From contig JAOTYS010000128.1 of NCBI GenBank assembly GCA_029861795.1, positions 1-10,687 of the forward strand: 10,687 nucleotides of DNA, given 5' to 3'. A program made the position numbers and the translations under genes. The notes beneath the pieces are model-generated. The model was not told the origin of the DNA. It saw only the letters and a program-made list of their open reading frames with translations, and ran no database searches. Below, piece by piece: positions 1 to 7,316 of the stretch. Positions within the stretch are counted from its first letter, which is position 1; each line of letters opens with the position of its first letter. This DNA is from Gammaproteobacteria bacterium (lineage in GTDB: Bacteria > Pseudomonadota > Gammaproteobacteria > Arenicellales > JAOTYS01).

Positions 1-200
1 CATTGTATCTGGCGGATCGTGGGGCGGCAATTCTAATTCCTGAGTCCGAACTCACAGAAGAACGTTTGCAACAAACGCTTTCGAACCTGCACCGCGATCG
101 AGCAAAAGCCTTAGCCATGGCGGCCAGATCACGCCGTCTAGGTAAACCCGACGCAACCGTAGATACGGTGCGTATCTGCTTGGAGGCACTCGGTGCGTGA
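1..200 (+). CDS. murG: MurG C-terminal fragment (lipid II synthase), 5' end outside window
   Basis: This is the last ~66 codons of the GlcNAc transferase that turns lipid I into lipid II on the inner face of the cytoplasmic membrane. The visible part starts with [16 protein letters not shown], matching the end of the donor-nucleotide domain. It finishes with a helical tail containing a KPDAT motif, as in other MurG proteins (E. coli has IPDAT). The gene enters from the left edge, so the TTG at position 3 is an internal leucine codon, not a start. The TGA stop (198-200) overlaps the murC start by 8 nt. Assignment rests on the tail sequence and on murC following directly. The catalytic N-terminal domain is not visible. 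Confidence 0.88.
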   Translation, partial: LYLADRGAAILIPESELTEERLQQTLSNLHRDRAKALAMAARSRRLGKPDATVDTVRICLEALGA

Positions 201-1608
201 TCACGTCAGACACATCCATCTTGTCGGAATTGGAGGCAGTGGTATGAGCGGGATCGCCGAAGTCTTGTTCAACCTAGGTTACCAGGTGTCAGGCTCGGAT
301 CTGCAGGATAGTTCAGCGACCCGCAGGCTTCAGAGTGTCGGTGTGACCGTGCACATTGGGCACGATGCGCGACTTGTTCGAGACTGTGATGTGGTGGTGG
401 CATCCACAGCCATCGCTAACGCCAATCCTGAACTCATTGCTGCTTACGACGCAAAAATCCCGGTAATTCCGCGTGCCGAGATGTTGGGTGAGTTGATGCG
501 ATTTCGTAAGGGCATTGCGGTCGCTGGTACACATGGGAAGACCACAACGACGAGCTTAGTGGCAAGTGTGCTAGCGCGGGGAGGACTCGATCCGACTTTT
601 GTGGTTGGCGGGCAAGTGAACAGCGTTAACAGTAATGCCCGTCTCGGAAGTGGGGAATACTTGGTGGCGGAGGCCGATGAGAGTGATGCTTCATTTCTGC
701 ACCTACAGCCATTGATCGCCATTGTTACCAACATAGACGCTGATCATCTAAGCGCCTACGAAGGAGATTTTTTCCGGCTGCGCCAAACCTATGTCGACTT
801 TCTTTACAACCTGCCGTTCTATGGGTTGGCGGTTATGTGCATTGACGATCCTGTGGTGCGGGAAGTGTTACCCCAAATTCGTAGGCCCATAGTGACTTAC
901 GGCGTTAATGAAGAGGCTGATGTCCGGGCGAGCGAGATCGAGCAACATGGTATGCAAATGAATTTTCAGGTTTCTCGCCGGCACACCGCCGAGAAATTGC
1001 GAGTCATTCTTGCTGTGCCCGGTGAGCATAATGTGCTCAATGCGCTTGCTGCCATTGCTGTGGCCGATAACTTGGGTGTTCAAGATGAGGCCATTTGCGC
1101 AGGGCTAGAGGGGTTTCAGGGCATCGCGCGACGGTTCCAGGTGAGGGGGTTCATTACCATACCTGACGGAGAGGTGCTTTTGGTGGACGACTATGCGCAT
1201 CATCCCACCGAGATCGCAGCCACCCTCAACGCGGCGTCAGGAAGTTGGCCGGATCGACGTCTTGTGGTGGCGTTTCAGCCACATCGTTATACCCGCACCC
1301 GAGATCTGTTAGACGAGTTCAGCCAGGTTCTGGCGGAACAGGGCCCGCTGATCATTACAGCAGTTTATCCGGCAGGTGAGTCACCCATCAGCGGCGCCGA
1401 TGGACTAGCCTTGTGCCGGTCGATACGCGCACGGGGCTACGCCGACCCAATATATATTGACGATGTGCACGACTTGCCGCGGGCATTAAAGGCAATTATT
1501 CGTAATGGGGATGTGATCGTCACCTTGGGTGCGGGTGACATCGGATCTGTTTCCAAGTCAATCGGTGACCACGGCTTGTACACGAGCAACGAAGGTGGTC
1601 GCGCATGA
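193..1608 (+). CDS. murC: UDP-N-acetylmuramate--L-alanine ligase
   Basis: This cytoplasmic ATP-dependent ligase adds L-alanine to UDP-MurNAc, the first step of stem-peptide assembly. The 471 residues show the three Mur-ligase domains. An N-terminal Rossmann-like UDP-binding domain has GIGGSGMSG (12-20). The central ATPase has a P-loop GTHGKTTTT (112-120) and the acidic EADESDA motif (160-166). The C-terminal domain has DDYAHHPTE (332-340) and FQPHRYTRT (361-369). E. coli MurC is slightly longer (491 residues). The start is GTG at 193, with TGGAGG at 181-186 placed 6 nt upstream; it overlaps the murG stop. The 3' end overlaps murB through ATGA, so translation is probably coupled. Confidence 0.97.
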   Translation: MRDHVRHIHLVGIGGSGMSGIAEVLFNLGYQVSGSDLQDSSATRRLQSVGVTVHIGHDARLVRDCDVVVASTAIANANPELIAAYDAKIPVIPRAEMLGELMRFRKGIAVAGTHGKTTTTSLVASVLARGGLDPTFVVGGQVNSVNSNARLGSGEYLVAEADESDASFLHLQPLIAIVTNIDADHLSAYEGDFFRLRQTYVDFLYNLPFYGLAVMCIDDPVVREVLPQIRRPIVTYGVNEEADVRASEIEQHGMQMNFQVSRRHTAEKLRVILAVPGEHNVLNALAAIAVADNLGVQDEAICAGLEGFQGIARRFQVRGFITIPDGEVLLVDDYAHHPTEIAATLNAASGSWPDRRLVVAFQPHRYTRTRDLLDEFSQVLAEQGPLIITAVYPAGESPISGADGLALCRSIRARGYADPIYIDDVHDLPRALKAIIRNGDVIVTLGAGDIGSVSKSIGDHGLYTSNEGGRA

Positions 1609-2546
1609 TGGGTGTGAGAATGAGCTCCGATCTCGAGGACTCGGCGGCACCTGTGCGAGGCCAAATCAGGCTTAATGAACCAATGTCCCGGCATACTAGC
1701 TGGCGTGTGGGTGGCCCAGCCGACCGTTTTTTTATTCCGGCTGACGGTGATGACTTGGCTTCGTTCCTGAGTACATCAACTACTTGCGATCACATCGAAT
1801 GGTTGGGGTTGGGTAGCAATGTTTTGATACGCGACGGAGGTATTCGCGGCACCGTTGTTCATACCCAGAAAGGTTTGCGTGGCTTACAACAAATCGCTCG
1901 AGATCGTGTCCGGGTTGAGGCGGGTGTGCCTGGTGCGAAAGTCGCACGCTTCTGTGTTCGTTGCGGGCTTACGGGCGCTGAATTTCTTGCCGGTATCCCT
2001 GGAACTATTGGCGGCGCGCTCGAGATGAATGCTGGGGCGTTCGGTGGAGAGACTTGGGAGATCGTAGAGGCGGTACAAACCGTCGATAGGAGCGGACGAA
2101 CCCAAACTCGAAGTGCTGATGAGTTCATTGTTGGATACCGCAGTGTAAGAAAGCCTGCAGACGAGTGGTTCATTGCTGCTGAGCTCAAACTTGGCGTAGG
2201 TGACGTGAGCGAAGGCAAAACTCGAATTAGCGAGTTTTTGGAAAGGCGCGGCGCTAGCCAACCGATCCAAAGCGCCAATGCGGGATCGGTATTTCGCAAC
2301 CCAGCCGGAGATTACGCCGCACGGCTACTAGAGGAAGCCGGATTAAAAGGCGCCTGTGAGGGGCAGGCCTGTGTCTCTGAACAGCACGCGAACTTCATCA
2401 TTAATCGGGGTGGGGCCCGTGCTGCGGACATCGAGCGACTCATCGAGAGAATGCGTCGTCAAGTCCTGGTGAGTCAGGGGGTTGCGCTCGAACTGGAAGT
2501 CCGGGTGATGGGAGAGCTTGCCTGGGCAGAAGAGGGATTTGAATGA
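1605..2546 (+). CDS. murB: UDP-N-acetylenolpyruvoylglucosamine reductase
   Basis: This FAD- and NADPH-dependent reductase makes UDP-MurNAc from the enolpyruvyl intermediate, one step before MurC. The 313-residue protein begins its conserved part with [16 protein letters not shown]. It has the FAD-binding [13 protein letters not shown] and the [19 protein letters not shown] loop. Candidate active-site residues are Arg179 in GYRSVR, Ser228 in NAGSVFRNP and Glu298 in [10 protein letters not shown]. Length and motif spacing fit a type II enzyme rather than the longer E. coli type I. The start at 1605 overlaps the murC stop and has AAGGTGG just upstream; ATGs at 1608 and 1620 are possible alternatives. 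The stop overlaps ftsQ by ATGA, where ddl would usually be. Confidence 0.96.
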   Translation: MMGVRMSSDLEDSAAPVRGQIRLNEPMSRHTSWRVGGPADRFFIPADGDDLASFLSTSTTCDHIEWLGLGSNVLIRDGGIRGTVVHTQKGLRGLQQIARDRVRVEAGVPGAKVARFCVRCGLTGAEFLAGIPGTIGGALEMNAGAFGGETWEIVEAVQTVDRSGRTQTRSADEFIVGYRSVRKPADEWFIAAELKLGVGDVSEGKTRISEFLERRGASQPIQSANAGSVFRNPAGDYAARLLEEAGLKGACEGQACVSEQHANFIINRGGARAADIERLIERMRRQVLVSQGVALELEVRVMGELAWAEEGFE

Positions 2547-3346
2547 TGCATAGCGAGAACAGTTCGCGCCCCGGCCGAACTATCATCGCCGCGCTGGCGC
2601 TAGTAGCAATATTGTTGCTGTTGATTTCAGCCGGGACGGACCGGCTGCTGCGCCCTGAGGCGTTCACCATCCAAACGATCCATTTGCGCGGCGAATTCAA
2701 CAAGGTGGATTCAAATCTGTTGCGTGATGTGATTTTGCCCGCCGCCAGCGGGAATTTCTTCGCTCTTGAATTGAAACAGGTCGAACATCTTGCTGAGTCA
2801 GTGGCGTGGGTAGATAAAGCCACTGTTCGTAGACGCTGGCCGAGGGCACTGGAAGTTAGTGTGCAGGAGCACTCTCTGCAAGCCCGATGGGGTGATTCCG
2901 CTTGGTTGGACATCGATGGCGACGTTGTGGAAGTGCCGGCGGGACTGGAAGCCACACGCCTGCCACGCTTTGATGGTCCCTCTGGCAGTCATCGCCAGGT
3001 GCTCAAGCGCTATCAACACTGGGGTGCATTGCTGGCAGCGAGTGGACTGCGTATTCACGCGTTGACGCTAACGCCGCGAGGTTCATGGTTGATCGAGGTT
3101 GCACCACTCTCAGTTGGCCAACGCACTGCTGCCTCAATTGAAGCAAGGGGCCGCGTCTCCTCACAAAGGGCTTTCAGGGTGGTGCTGGGCAAACAAGATC
3201 TCGAGGCCCGCATCGCACGATTCGCGCGGGCATTCAGCGCAACACTGTTTCCGCTTAGCTCAGATATCGAACAAGTGGACCTGCGCTATCCAAACGGCTT
3301 CGCAGTTAAGTGGAAGCTCAAACAAGGGGGAGATGCTGCGGCATGA
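2543..3346 (+). CDS. ftsQ: Cell division protein FtsQ
   Basis: FtsQ is a bitopic inner-membrane divisome protein that links FtsB/FtsL to the cytoplasmic ring proteins. The 267-residue product has a short cytoplasmic N-terminus and one membrane segment (about residues 13-31, TIIAALALVAILLLLISAG). A POTRA region follows (from FTIQTIHLRGEFNKVD through LPAASGNFFALEL). Next comes the beta domain, with WVDKATVRRRWPRALEVSVQEH and WLDIDGDVV. The last part contains VDLRYPNGFAVKW, the usual FtsQ ending. Length matches the family (E. coli 276). An AGAGGGA sequence precedes the ATG. The start overlaps the murB stop and the TGA overlaps the ftsA start, so expression is probably coupled on both sides. Confidence 0.95.
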   Translation: MMHSENSSRPGRTIIAALALVAILLLLISAGTDRLLRPEAFTIQTIHLRGEFNKVDSNLLRDVILPAASGNFFALELKQVEHLAESVAWVDKATVRRRWPRALEVSVQEHSLQARWGDSAWLDIDGDVVEVPAGLEATRLPRFDGPSGSHRQVLKRYQHWGALLAASGLRIHALTLTPRGSWLIEVAPLSVGQRTAASIEARGRVSSQRAFRVVLGKQDLEARIARFARAFSATLFPLSSDIEQVDLRYPNGFAVKWKLKQGGDAAA

Positions 3347-4593
3347 GGGGTCGAAAAACGAACAAGAAGGCCGAAGACCGCCTAGTCGTTGGTCTCGACA
3401 TCGGGACCTCAAAAGTATTGGCGATTGTCGGTGAAATCTCTCCGGCGGGGGAAGTCGAAATCATTGGGGTCGGTCATCATCCCGCTCGAGGAATGAAGAA
3501 AGGAGTCGTTGCAAACATCGAGTCGACAGTGCAGTCGATTCAACGTGCGGTAGAAGAAGCGGAGCTGATGGCTGGCTGTCAAATCTATTCGGTGTTTGCC
3601 GGGATAGCTGGGGCACACATCAACAGTTTCAACTCTCACGGTGTGGTGGCGATAAGAGATAAAGAGGTGGCGCAAGCCGATCTTGAGCGGGTGATCGAGG
3701 CGGCCAAGGCTTTGGCTATTCCGATGGATCAAAAAATCTTACACATCCTGCCTCAGGATTTCATCATAGATCAGCAAGAAGGGATACGCGAGCCGGTGGG
3801 GATGAGTGGGGTGCGTATGGAGGCAAAGGTGCACATTATTACTGGAGCCGTAAGCGCCGCGCAGAACATCATCAAGTGCATACGCCGTTGTGGCTTGGAG
3901 GTTGATGACATCATCCTAGAGCAATTGGCTTCCAGTCACGCGGTGTTGAGTGAAGATGAAAAAGAGCTTGGGGTTTGTCTGGTAGATATCGGTGGCGGCA
4001 CTACTGATATTGCAGTGTTCACCGACGGGGCCATTCGCCATACGGCGGTGATTCCTATCGCAGGTGATCAGATAACCAATGACATCGCAGTTGCACTGCG
4101 AACCCCGACCCTAGCTGCCGAAGAGATCAAACAAAAGTATGGCTGTGCGCTAGCGCAGCTTGCTAGTAGCGATGACACCATTGAAACGCCGAGTGTGGGC
4201 GACCGAGCGCCGCGTAAGTTGGCTAGGCAGACCTTGGCTGAGGTGATCGAACCTCGAATTGAAGAACTCTATGGATTGGCTCAGACGGAACTGCGGCGTA
4301 GTGGTTTTGAAGAATTGTTGGGGTCAGGAATTGTGTTGACCGGAGGTAGCTCGAAGATGGAGGGCATGGCAGATCTCGCTGAGGAGGTATTTCACATGCC
4401 AGTGAGGATTGGAATGCCTCAATACGTTGGTGGACTCAGTGAAGTGGTCACGAACCCCATCTATTCGACGGGTGTCGGGCTAATACAGTTTGGTTTCAGC
4501 AACCGCGGTATCAAGGTGCAGGAAGAAAAGATGGATTCTGGTTTTGGTGCGGTGTTTGCCCGCATGAAAAGTTGGTTTCAGGGTGGATTTTAA
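3343..4593 (+). CDS. ftsA: Cell division protein FtsA (actin-like Z-ring anchor)
   Basis: FtsA is an actin-family ATPase that tethers FtsZ filaments to the membrane and recruits later division proteins. From the ATG at 3343 it has 416 residues (E. coli 420). Visible motifs are phosphate-1 VGLDIGTSK (16-24), phosphate-2 VDIGGGTTD (214-222) and the adenosine-binding GIVLTGGSSKMEG (from 329). The division-specific 1C domain (including VFAGIAGAHINSFNSHGVVA) replaces actin subdomain 1B. The C-terminus ends in an amphipathic helix, FARMKSWFQGGF, which fits membrane targeting. The start was chosen because it overlaps the ftsQ TGA as ATGA and has AAGGGGGAG at 3324-3332. An in-frame GTG at 3310 would add an unconserved Cys-rich extension inside ftsQ. 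Confidence 0.97.
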   Translation: MRGRKTNKKAEDRLVVGLDIGTSKVLAIVGEISPAGEVEIIGVGHHPARGMKKGVVANIESTVQSIQRAVEEAELMAGCQIYSVFAGIAGAHINSFNSHGVVAIRDKEVAQADLERVIEAAKALAIPMDQKILHILPQDFIIDQQEGIREPVGMSGVRMEAKVHIITGAVSAAQNIIKCIRRCGLEVDDIILEQLASSHAVLSEDEKELGVCLVDIGGGTTDIAVFTDGAIRHTAVIPIAGDQITNDIAVALRTPTLAAEEIKQKYGCALAQLASSDDTIETPSVGDRAPRKLARQTLAEVIEPRIEELYGLAQTELRRSGFEELLGSGIVLTGGSSKMEGMADLAEEVFHMPVRIGMPQYVGGLSEVVTNPIYSTGVGLIQFGFSNRGIKVQEEKMDSGFGAVFARMKSWFQGGF

Positions 4594-4612
4594 CTTTGAG
4601 AGGTGAAAGCCG

Positions 4613-4720
4613 ATGCGAACGAGACGACGCGAGATAACACGCAAGACTTTTGAATTTAAGTCGATTGGTATCGAGGTGACTGGGCAACAAGATCAACTGT
4701 GGAGGATGCGAAATGTTTGA
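4613..4720 (+). CDS. Putative 35-residue leader peptide overlapping the ftsZ start
   Basis: A short reading frame runs from ATG 4613 to TGA 4718, filling the ftsA-ftsZ gap and overlapping the first 8 nt of ftsZ in another frame. AGGTG at 4601-4605 sits 7 nt before its ATG, a good ribosome-binding spacing. The peptide is very basic at its N-terminus (MRTRRREITRK) and has no recognised family. The ftsZ Shine-Dalgarno (4701-4705) lies inside it, so translating it could open or block ftsZ initiation. This is inference. A frame of this length can arise by chance, and no homologue is known to me. Confidence 0.25.
   Translation: MRTRRREITRKTFEFKSIGIEVTGQQDQLWRMRNV
4701..4705 (+). promoter_or_regulatory. 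Shine-Dalgarno of ftsZ
   Basis: GGAGG lies 7 nt before the ATG at 4713. It fixes the ftsZ start, since the protein then begins MFELLD, close to the MFEPM start usual in gammaproteobacteria. Confidence 0.75.
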
Positions 4721-5855
4721 GCTATTAGATACTGTACGGCAGCAGGCAGTTATAAAGGTAATAGGCATCGGTGGAGGCGGCGGTAATGCGGTAGACCATA
4801 TGGTTGGCTCTCGGATCGACGGCGTTGAGTTCATCAATGCCAACACCGATTCACAGACATTGGGTCGCTCAACTGCAGAGACCATTCTGCAGCTCGGCAC
4901 CAATCTTACCAAGGGTCTGGGTGCTGGCGCCGAACCTGACATCGGAAGACAGGCGGCTCTAGAGGATCGCGACCGAATCGCGGAGGCACTGCAAGGTGCG
5001 GACATGGTGTTTATCACCGCCGGGCTCGGCGGTGGTACCGGGACTGGCGCCGCCCCGATTGTGGCCCAACTCGCCAAAGAGCAGGGAATCCTTACGGTGG
5101 CAGTGGTTACCCGTCCATTCCCGTTCGAAGGTAAGAAACGTATGAGCATAGCCGAAGAAGGAATCGAGGCTCTGTCCAAACACGTCGACTCTCTGATCAC
5201 TATTCCAAACGAAAAAGTCCTGGAAGTTATGGGACGCCAGGCTACACTACTAGATGCATTCGCCCGCGCCAACGAGGTACTGCAAAACGCGGTACAGGGG
5301 ATCTCTGAACTCATCACCATGCCTGGGTTGATCAACGTGGATTTCGCCGATGTGCGTACTGTGATGTCAGAGATGGGTTTGGCGATGATGGGGTCGGCGG
5401 TGGCAAGTGGTGAAGACCGTGCGGCGGAGGCAGCTCGGGCTGCGGTGTCGAGCCCCCTGCTGGAGGATATAAACATATCCGGGGCCCGCGGCATCCTAGT
5501 GAATGTGACCGCAGGAGTAGACATGGCTATTGGGGAATTTGCAGAGGTAGGCGATATTGTGCGCGAATTCGCGTCCGACGACGCCACGGTAGTGATTGGC
5601 ACCGTACTAGATCCTGAAGTGGAGGGTGATTTGCGGGTGACTATGGTAGCCACCGGAATTGGGCGGGGGTTTAGGAAGGCAAAACCCTACAAGGTAGTGC
5701 ACTCTAGGTCCCCAGTGGCGACTTATGACGATCTGGACACCCCTACGGTGATCCGTAATCGCCGTGGCGGTCAGACGGCTGTGGCGGCCGCAGCGGAGGA
5801 GGTCGATACCGAGTATCTAGATATCCCCGCATTCCTGCGCAAGCAAGCGGATTGA
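4713..5855 (+). CDS. ftsZ: Cell division protein FtsZ (tubulin-like GTPase)
   Basis: FtsZ polymerises with GTP at midcell to form the Z-ring that organises septal wall synthesis. The 380-residue product has the N-terminal nucleotide-binding GIGGGGGNAV (18-27) and the tubulin signature GGGTGTGAAP (106-115). The T7 synergy loop NVDFADV (208-214) completes the GTPase site of the neighbouring subunit. A short variable linker of roughly 50 residues follows GIGRGF and leads to the conserved tail YLDIPAFLRKQAD, the site bound by FtsA and ZipA in E. coli. Length is normal (E. coli 383). It lies 119 bp after ftsA, a looser spacing than in the upstream genes, leaving room for separate regulation, although I cannot identify a convincing promoter there. 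Confidence 0.98.
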   Translation: MFELLDTVRQQAVIKVIGIGGGGGNAVDHMVGSRIDGVEFINANTDSQTLGRSTAETILQLGTNLTKGLGAGAEPDIGRQAALEDRDRIAEALQGADMVFITAGLGGGTGTGAAPIVAQLAKEQGILTVAVVTRPFPFEGKKRMSIAEEGIEALSKHVDSLITIPNEKVLEVMGRQATLLDAFARANEVLQNAVQGISELITMPGLINVDFADVRTVMSEMGLAMMGSAVASGEDRAAEAARAAVSSPLLEDINISGARGILVNVTAGVDMAIGEFAEVGDIVREFASDDATVVIGTVLDPEVEGDLRVTMVATGIGRGFRKAKPYKVVHSRSPVATYDDLDTPTVIRNRRGGQTAVAAAAEEVDTEYLDIPAFLRKQAD

Positions 5856-5863
5856 CAGGCCAG

Positions 5864-5883
5864 GGAGCGCGTGATGGCGCTCC
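5864..5883 (+). other. Perfect hairpin just after ftsZ
   Basis: GGAGCGC (5864-5870) and GCGCTCC (5877-5883) form a 7-bp perfect GC-rich stem around the loop GTGATG, 8 nt after the ftsZ stop. No T-run follows, so it is not a standard intrinsic terminator. It could protect the 3' end of the ftsZ transcript or pause transcription before lpxC. Confidence 0.45.
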
Positions 5884-5928
5884 TCGGAAATCAAGGCTGG
5901 GGCCAAGCTGACGGTACACAAATATGTT

Positions 5929-5955
5929 GAGATCGTGTAGCATTCGCCCGATCTC
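5929..5955. repeat. Inverted repeat in the ftsZ-lpxC gap
   Basis: GAGATCG (5929-5935) and CGATCTC (5949-5955) are perfect 7-bp inverted arms separated by 13 nt. The size and spacing would suit either an operator or an RNA stem. Nothing in the sequence shows which protein, if any, would bind. Together with the hairpins at 5864 and 6010, it makes this 205-bp gap unusually rich in dyad symmetry. Confidence 0.35.
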
Positions 5956-6009
5956 GGGAAGATGTATGGGGCCAGGGTTGTTGGCACCTCTGATTGACCC
6001 GCTCAAGGG

Positions 6010-6031
6010 GTTTTGCCTGTGCTGGCAAAAC
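6010..6031 (+). promoter_or_regulatory. Perfect 8-bp hairpin in the lpxC leader
   Basis: GTTTTGCC (6010-6017) and GGCAAAAC (6024-6031) pair perfectly around the 6-nt loop TGTGCT, ending 29 nt before the lpxC ATG. The 5' arm overlaps a weaker stem (ACCC 5997-6000 with GGGT 6008-6011), so the two structures cannot form together. A role in lpxC expression is possible but not shown. Confidence 0.4.
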
Positions 6032-6060
6032 TAAGGACAAGAACAAGCAAGTGCGGTCGC

Positions 6061-6972
6061 ATGATCAAACAACGAACCCTTAAAAACGTCATTCGCGCCA
6101 CCGGCGTGGGTCTGCACACCGGTGAAAAAGTCTACCTCACACTACGTCCAGCCCCGCCAAATAGCGGCATCGTATTTCGACGGGTGGACCTCGAGCCTGC
6201 AGTGGAGGTACCCGCACGGCCCGAGAACGTCGGCGATACACGATTGTCGACTTCCTTGGAAATCGATAGCGTCAAGATCTCAACCGTAGAGCATTTGATG
6301 TCTGCCTTTGCTGGGCTTGGGATCGACAATGCCTTTGTTGATTTGACAGCGCCAGAAGTACCAATCATGGACGGCAGCGCGGGACCGTTCGTCTTTTTGA
6401 TTCAATCCGCGGGAATTGAAGAGCAAGGTAGCGCAAAACAATTTATCCGCGTAAAGAAGACTGTCAAGGTCGAAGACGGTGATAAATGGGCACGATTTGA
6501 ACCCCTGGAAGGATTCAAGGTCTCGTTTGCCATAGATTTTGACCACCCAATATTCAAGAATTCTTCGCAGATCGCATCCGTGGACTTTTCGACGACTTCT
6601 TTCGTGAAAGAGATCAGCCGTGCTCGTACTTTCGGCTTCATGCAGGAGGTTGAAGCGTTAAGGGATGCGGGTTTGGCACGCGGCGGTAGCCTGGACAACG
6701 TTATTGTGATGGACTCGTTTCATATATTGAACGATGATGGGCTGCGTTACGAAGATGAGTTTGTAAAGCACAAGGTATTAGATGCCATCGGTGATTTGTA
6801 TCTGCTCGGCCACCCGTTGATTGGCGCATTTCACGCTTATAAGTCGGGCCACGCCCTAAACAATATGGCACTGCGTAACTTGGTAGCTGATCGCGGCGCG
6901 TGGGAGTTGGTTTCATTCGAGGATAGCGAGCAAGCGCCCATATCATTCGTGCGCACCGCGCCGGCAACCTAA
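6061..6972 (+). CDS. lpxC: UDP-3-O-acyl-N-acetylglucosamine deacetylase
   Basis: LpxC is the cytosolic zinc amidase that carries out the committed step of lipid A synthesis. From ATG 6061 it has 303 residues (E. coli 305) and starts [21 protein letters not shown], matching the family. The zinc and catalytic residues are in place: Glu77 and His78 in STVEHLMSA, His237 and Asp241 in HKVLDAIGD, and His264 in YKSGHA. An in-frame GTG at 6013 would add 16 unconserved residues and was rejected. There is no strong Shine-Dalgarno before 6061, only a weak AAGTGCGG. The gene follows ftsZ by 205 bp on the same strand, so it may be read from ftsZ, from its own promoter, or both. Confidence 0.98.
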   Translation: MIKQRTLKNVIRATGVGLHTGEKVYLTLRPAPPNSGIVFRRVDLEPAVEVPARPENVGDTRLSTSLEIDSVKISTVEHLMSAFAGLGIDNAFVDLTAPEVPIMDGSAGPFVFLIQSAGIEEQGSAKQFIRVKKTVKVEDGDKWARFEPLEGFKVSFAIDFDHPIFKNSSQIASVDFSTTSFVKEISRARTFGFMQEVEALRDAGLARGGSLDNVIVMDSFHILNDDGLRYEDEFVKHKVLDAIGDLYLLGHPLIGAFHAYKSGHALNNMALRNLVADRGAWELVSFEDSEQAPISFVRTAPAT

Positions 6973-7283
6973 TTGATTCTCACCCGTTTTCGTTAGTTCC
7001 CCTGTCCGCTGCTGGCGGCAACGGCACGGCCCTCGGGTACATCTCAGTATCGGCATCACCGTGGTCACCCATTGCCAACCGATCCGGTGCAGCATGCCGA
7101 CTCAGACGGTTCCAGCGGGTCAGAATCGTGAGCAGGGCTAACCGTCTCAGGTATGAACACTGTATCCCTATCGTGTGTCCTCGCTAACCGGTCTGAGTCT
7201 TGAATAATCGAATGAGTCTACGGAGACCGTGCTGATTTCAATGTTGAGCCTTGGATAATCGACTGAGCCGCGGCGGGGGTATA
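6973..7283. other. Gene-free stretch between convergent lpxC and dciA
   Basis: These 311 bp separate the 3' ends of two genes facing each other. I see no convincing coding frame and no stem followed by a T-run on either strand. The left part (6973-7090) shows nothing but a small CCGC/GCGG stem near 7008-7020. The right part (7099-7283) holds a long inverted repeat and a degenerate direct-repeat family, listed separately. Confidence 0.6.
7099..7199. repeat. Long-arm inverted repeat between lpxC and dciA
   Basis: GACTCAGACGGTT (7099-7111) is the reverse complement of AACCGGTCTGAGTC (7186-7199) except for one extra base in the right arm. A second partial partner, AACCGTCTCAG (7140-7150), could pair with the same left arm with one mismatch, so two alternative stems are possible. 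The larger loop is 74 nt. It might act as a bidirectional terminator or an RNA-stabilising structure at the meeting point of the convergent transcripts, but there is no T-tract to support intrinsic termination. Confidence 0.45.
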
Positions 7284-7316
7284 CTAGTCGTGTGACCCGG
7301 ATAATCGACTGAGCCG
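7138..7316. repeat. Degenerate direct-repeat family running into the dciA 3' end
   Basis: Two copies of GGATAATCGACTGAGCCG are identical (7253-7270 and 7299-7316). A third, GAATAATCGAATGAGTCT, lies at 7202-7219. The first two copies in order share a longer 26-bp unit that starts TGAGYCTTG (7194-7219 and 7245-7270); the last unit (7293-7316) lacks 2 bp. More distant relatives with the core TAACCG-TCTSAG are at 7138-7150 and 7184-7199. Main unit starts are 51 and 48 bp apart. The last copy lies in the coding sequence of dciA. The arrangement suggests local duplication followed by decay. It is not a CRISPR array, because copies diverge and spacing is irregular. Confidence 0.6.

Noticed and set aside
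1859..2299. Overlapping reverse-strand frames opposite murB
   Set aside because: Antisense shadow of a clearly conserved gene, with no recognisable motif or ribosome-binding site.
3310..3342. Upstream GTG start for ftsA
   Set aside because: It would lie inside ftsQ and add a Cys-containing unconserved tail. The ATGA overlap and AAGGGGGAG support 3343.
4511..5653. Long reverse-strand open frame (380 codons) opposite ftsZ
   Set aside because: Its Ser/Thr/Pro-rich, low-complexity translation is what the antisense of ftsZ codons gives. It shows no domain, and ftsZ on the forward strand is unmistakable.
5981..5998. Sigma-54-like promoter (TTGGCAC followed by TTGA) before lpxC
   Set aside because: The spacing between GG and the -12 element is one base too long and the -12 GC is replaced by GA, so it does not meet the sigma-54 pattern.
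6013..6060. Upstream GTG start for lpxC adding 16 residues
   Set aside because: The extension is not conserved in LpxC and covers the leader hairpin. ATG 6061 gives the canonical MIKQRTLK start.
7138..7316. Short CRISPR array
   Set aside because: Copies diverge, unit spacing is irregular, one copy is inside a gene, and no cas genes are near.
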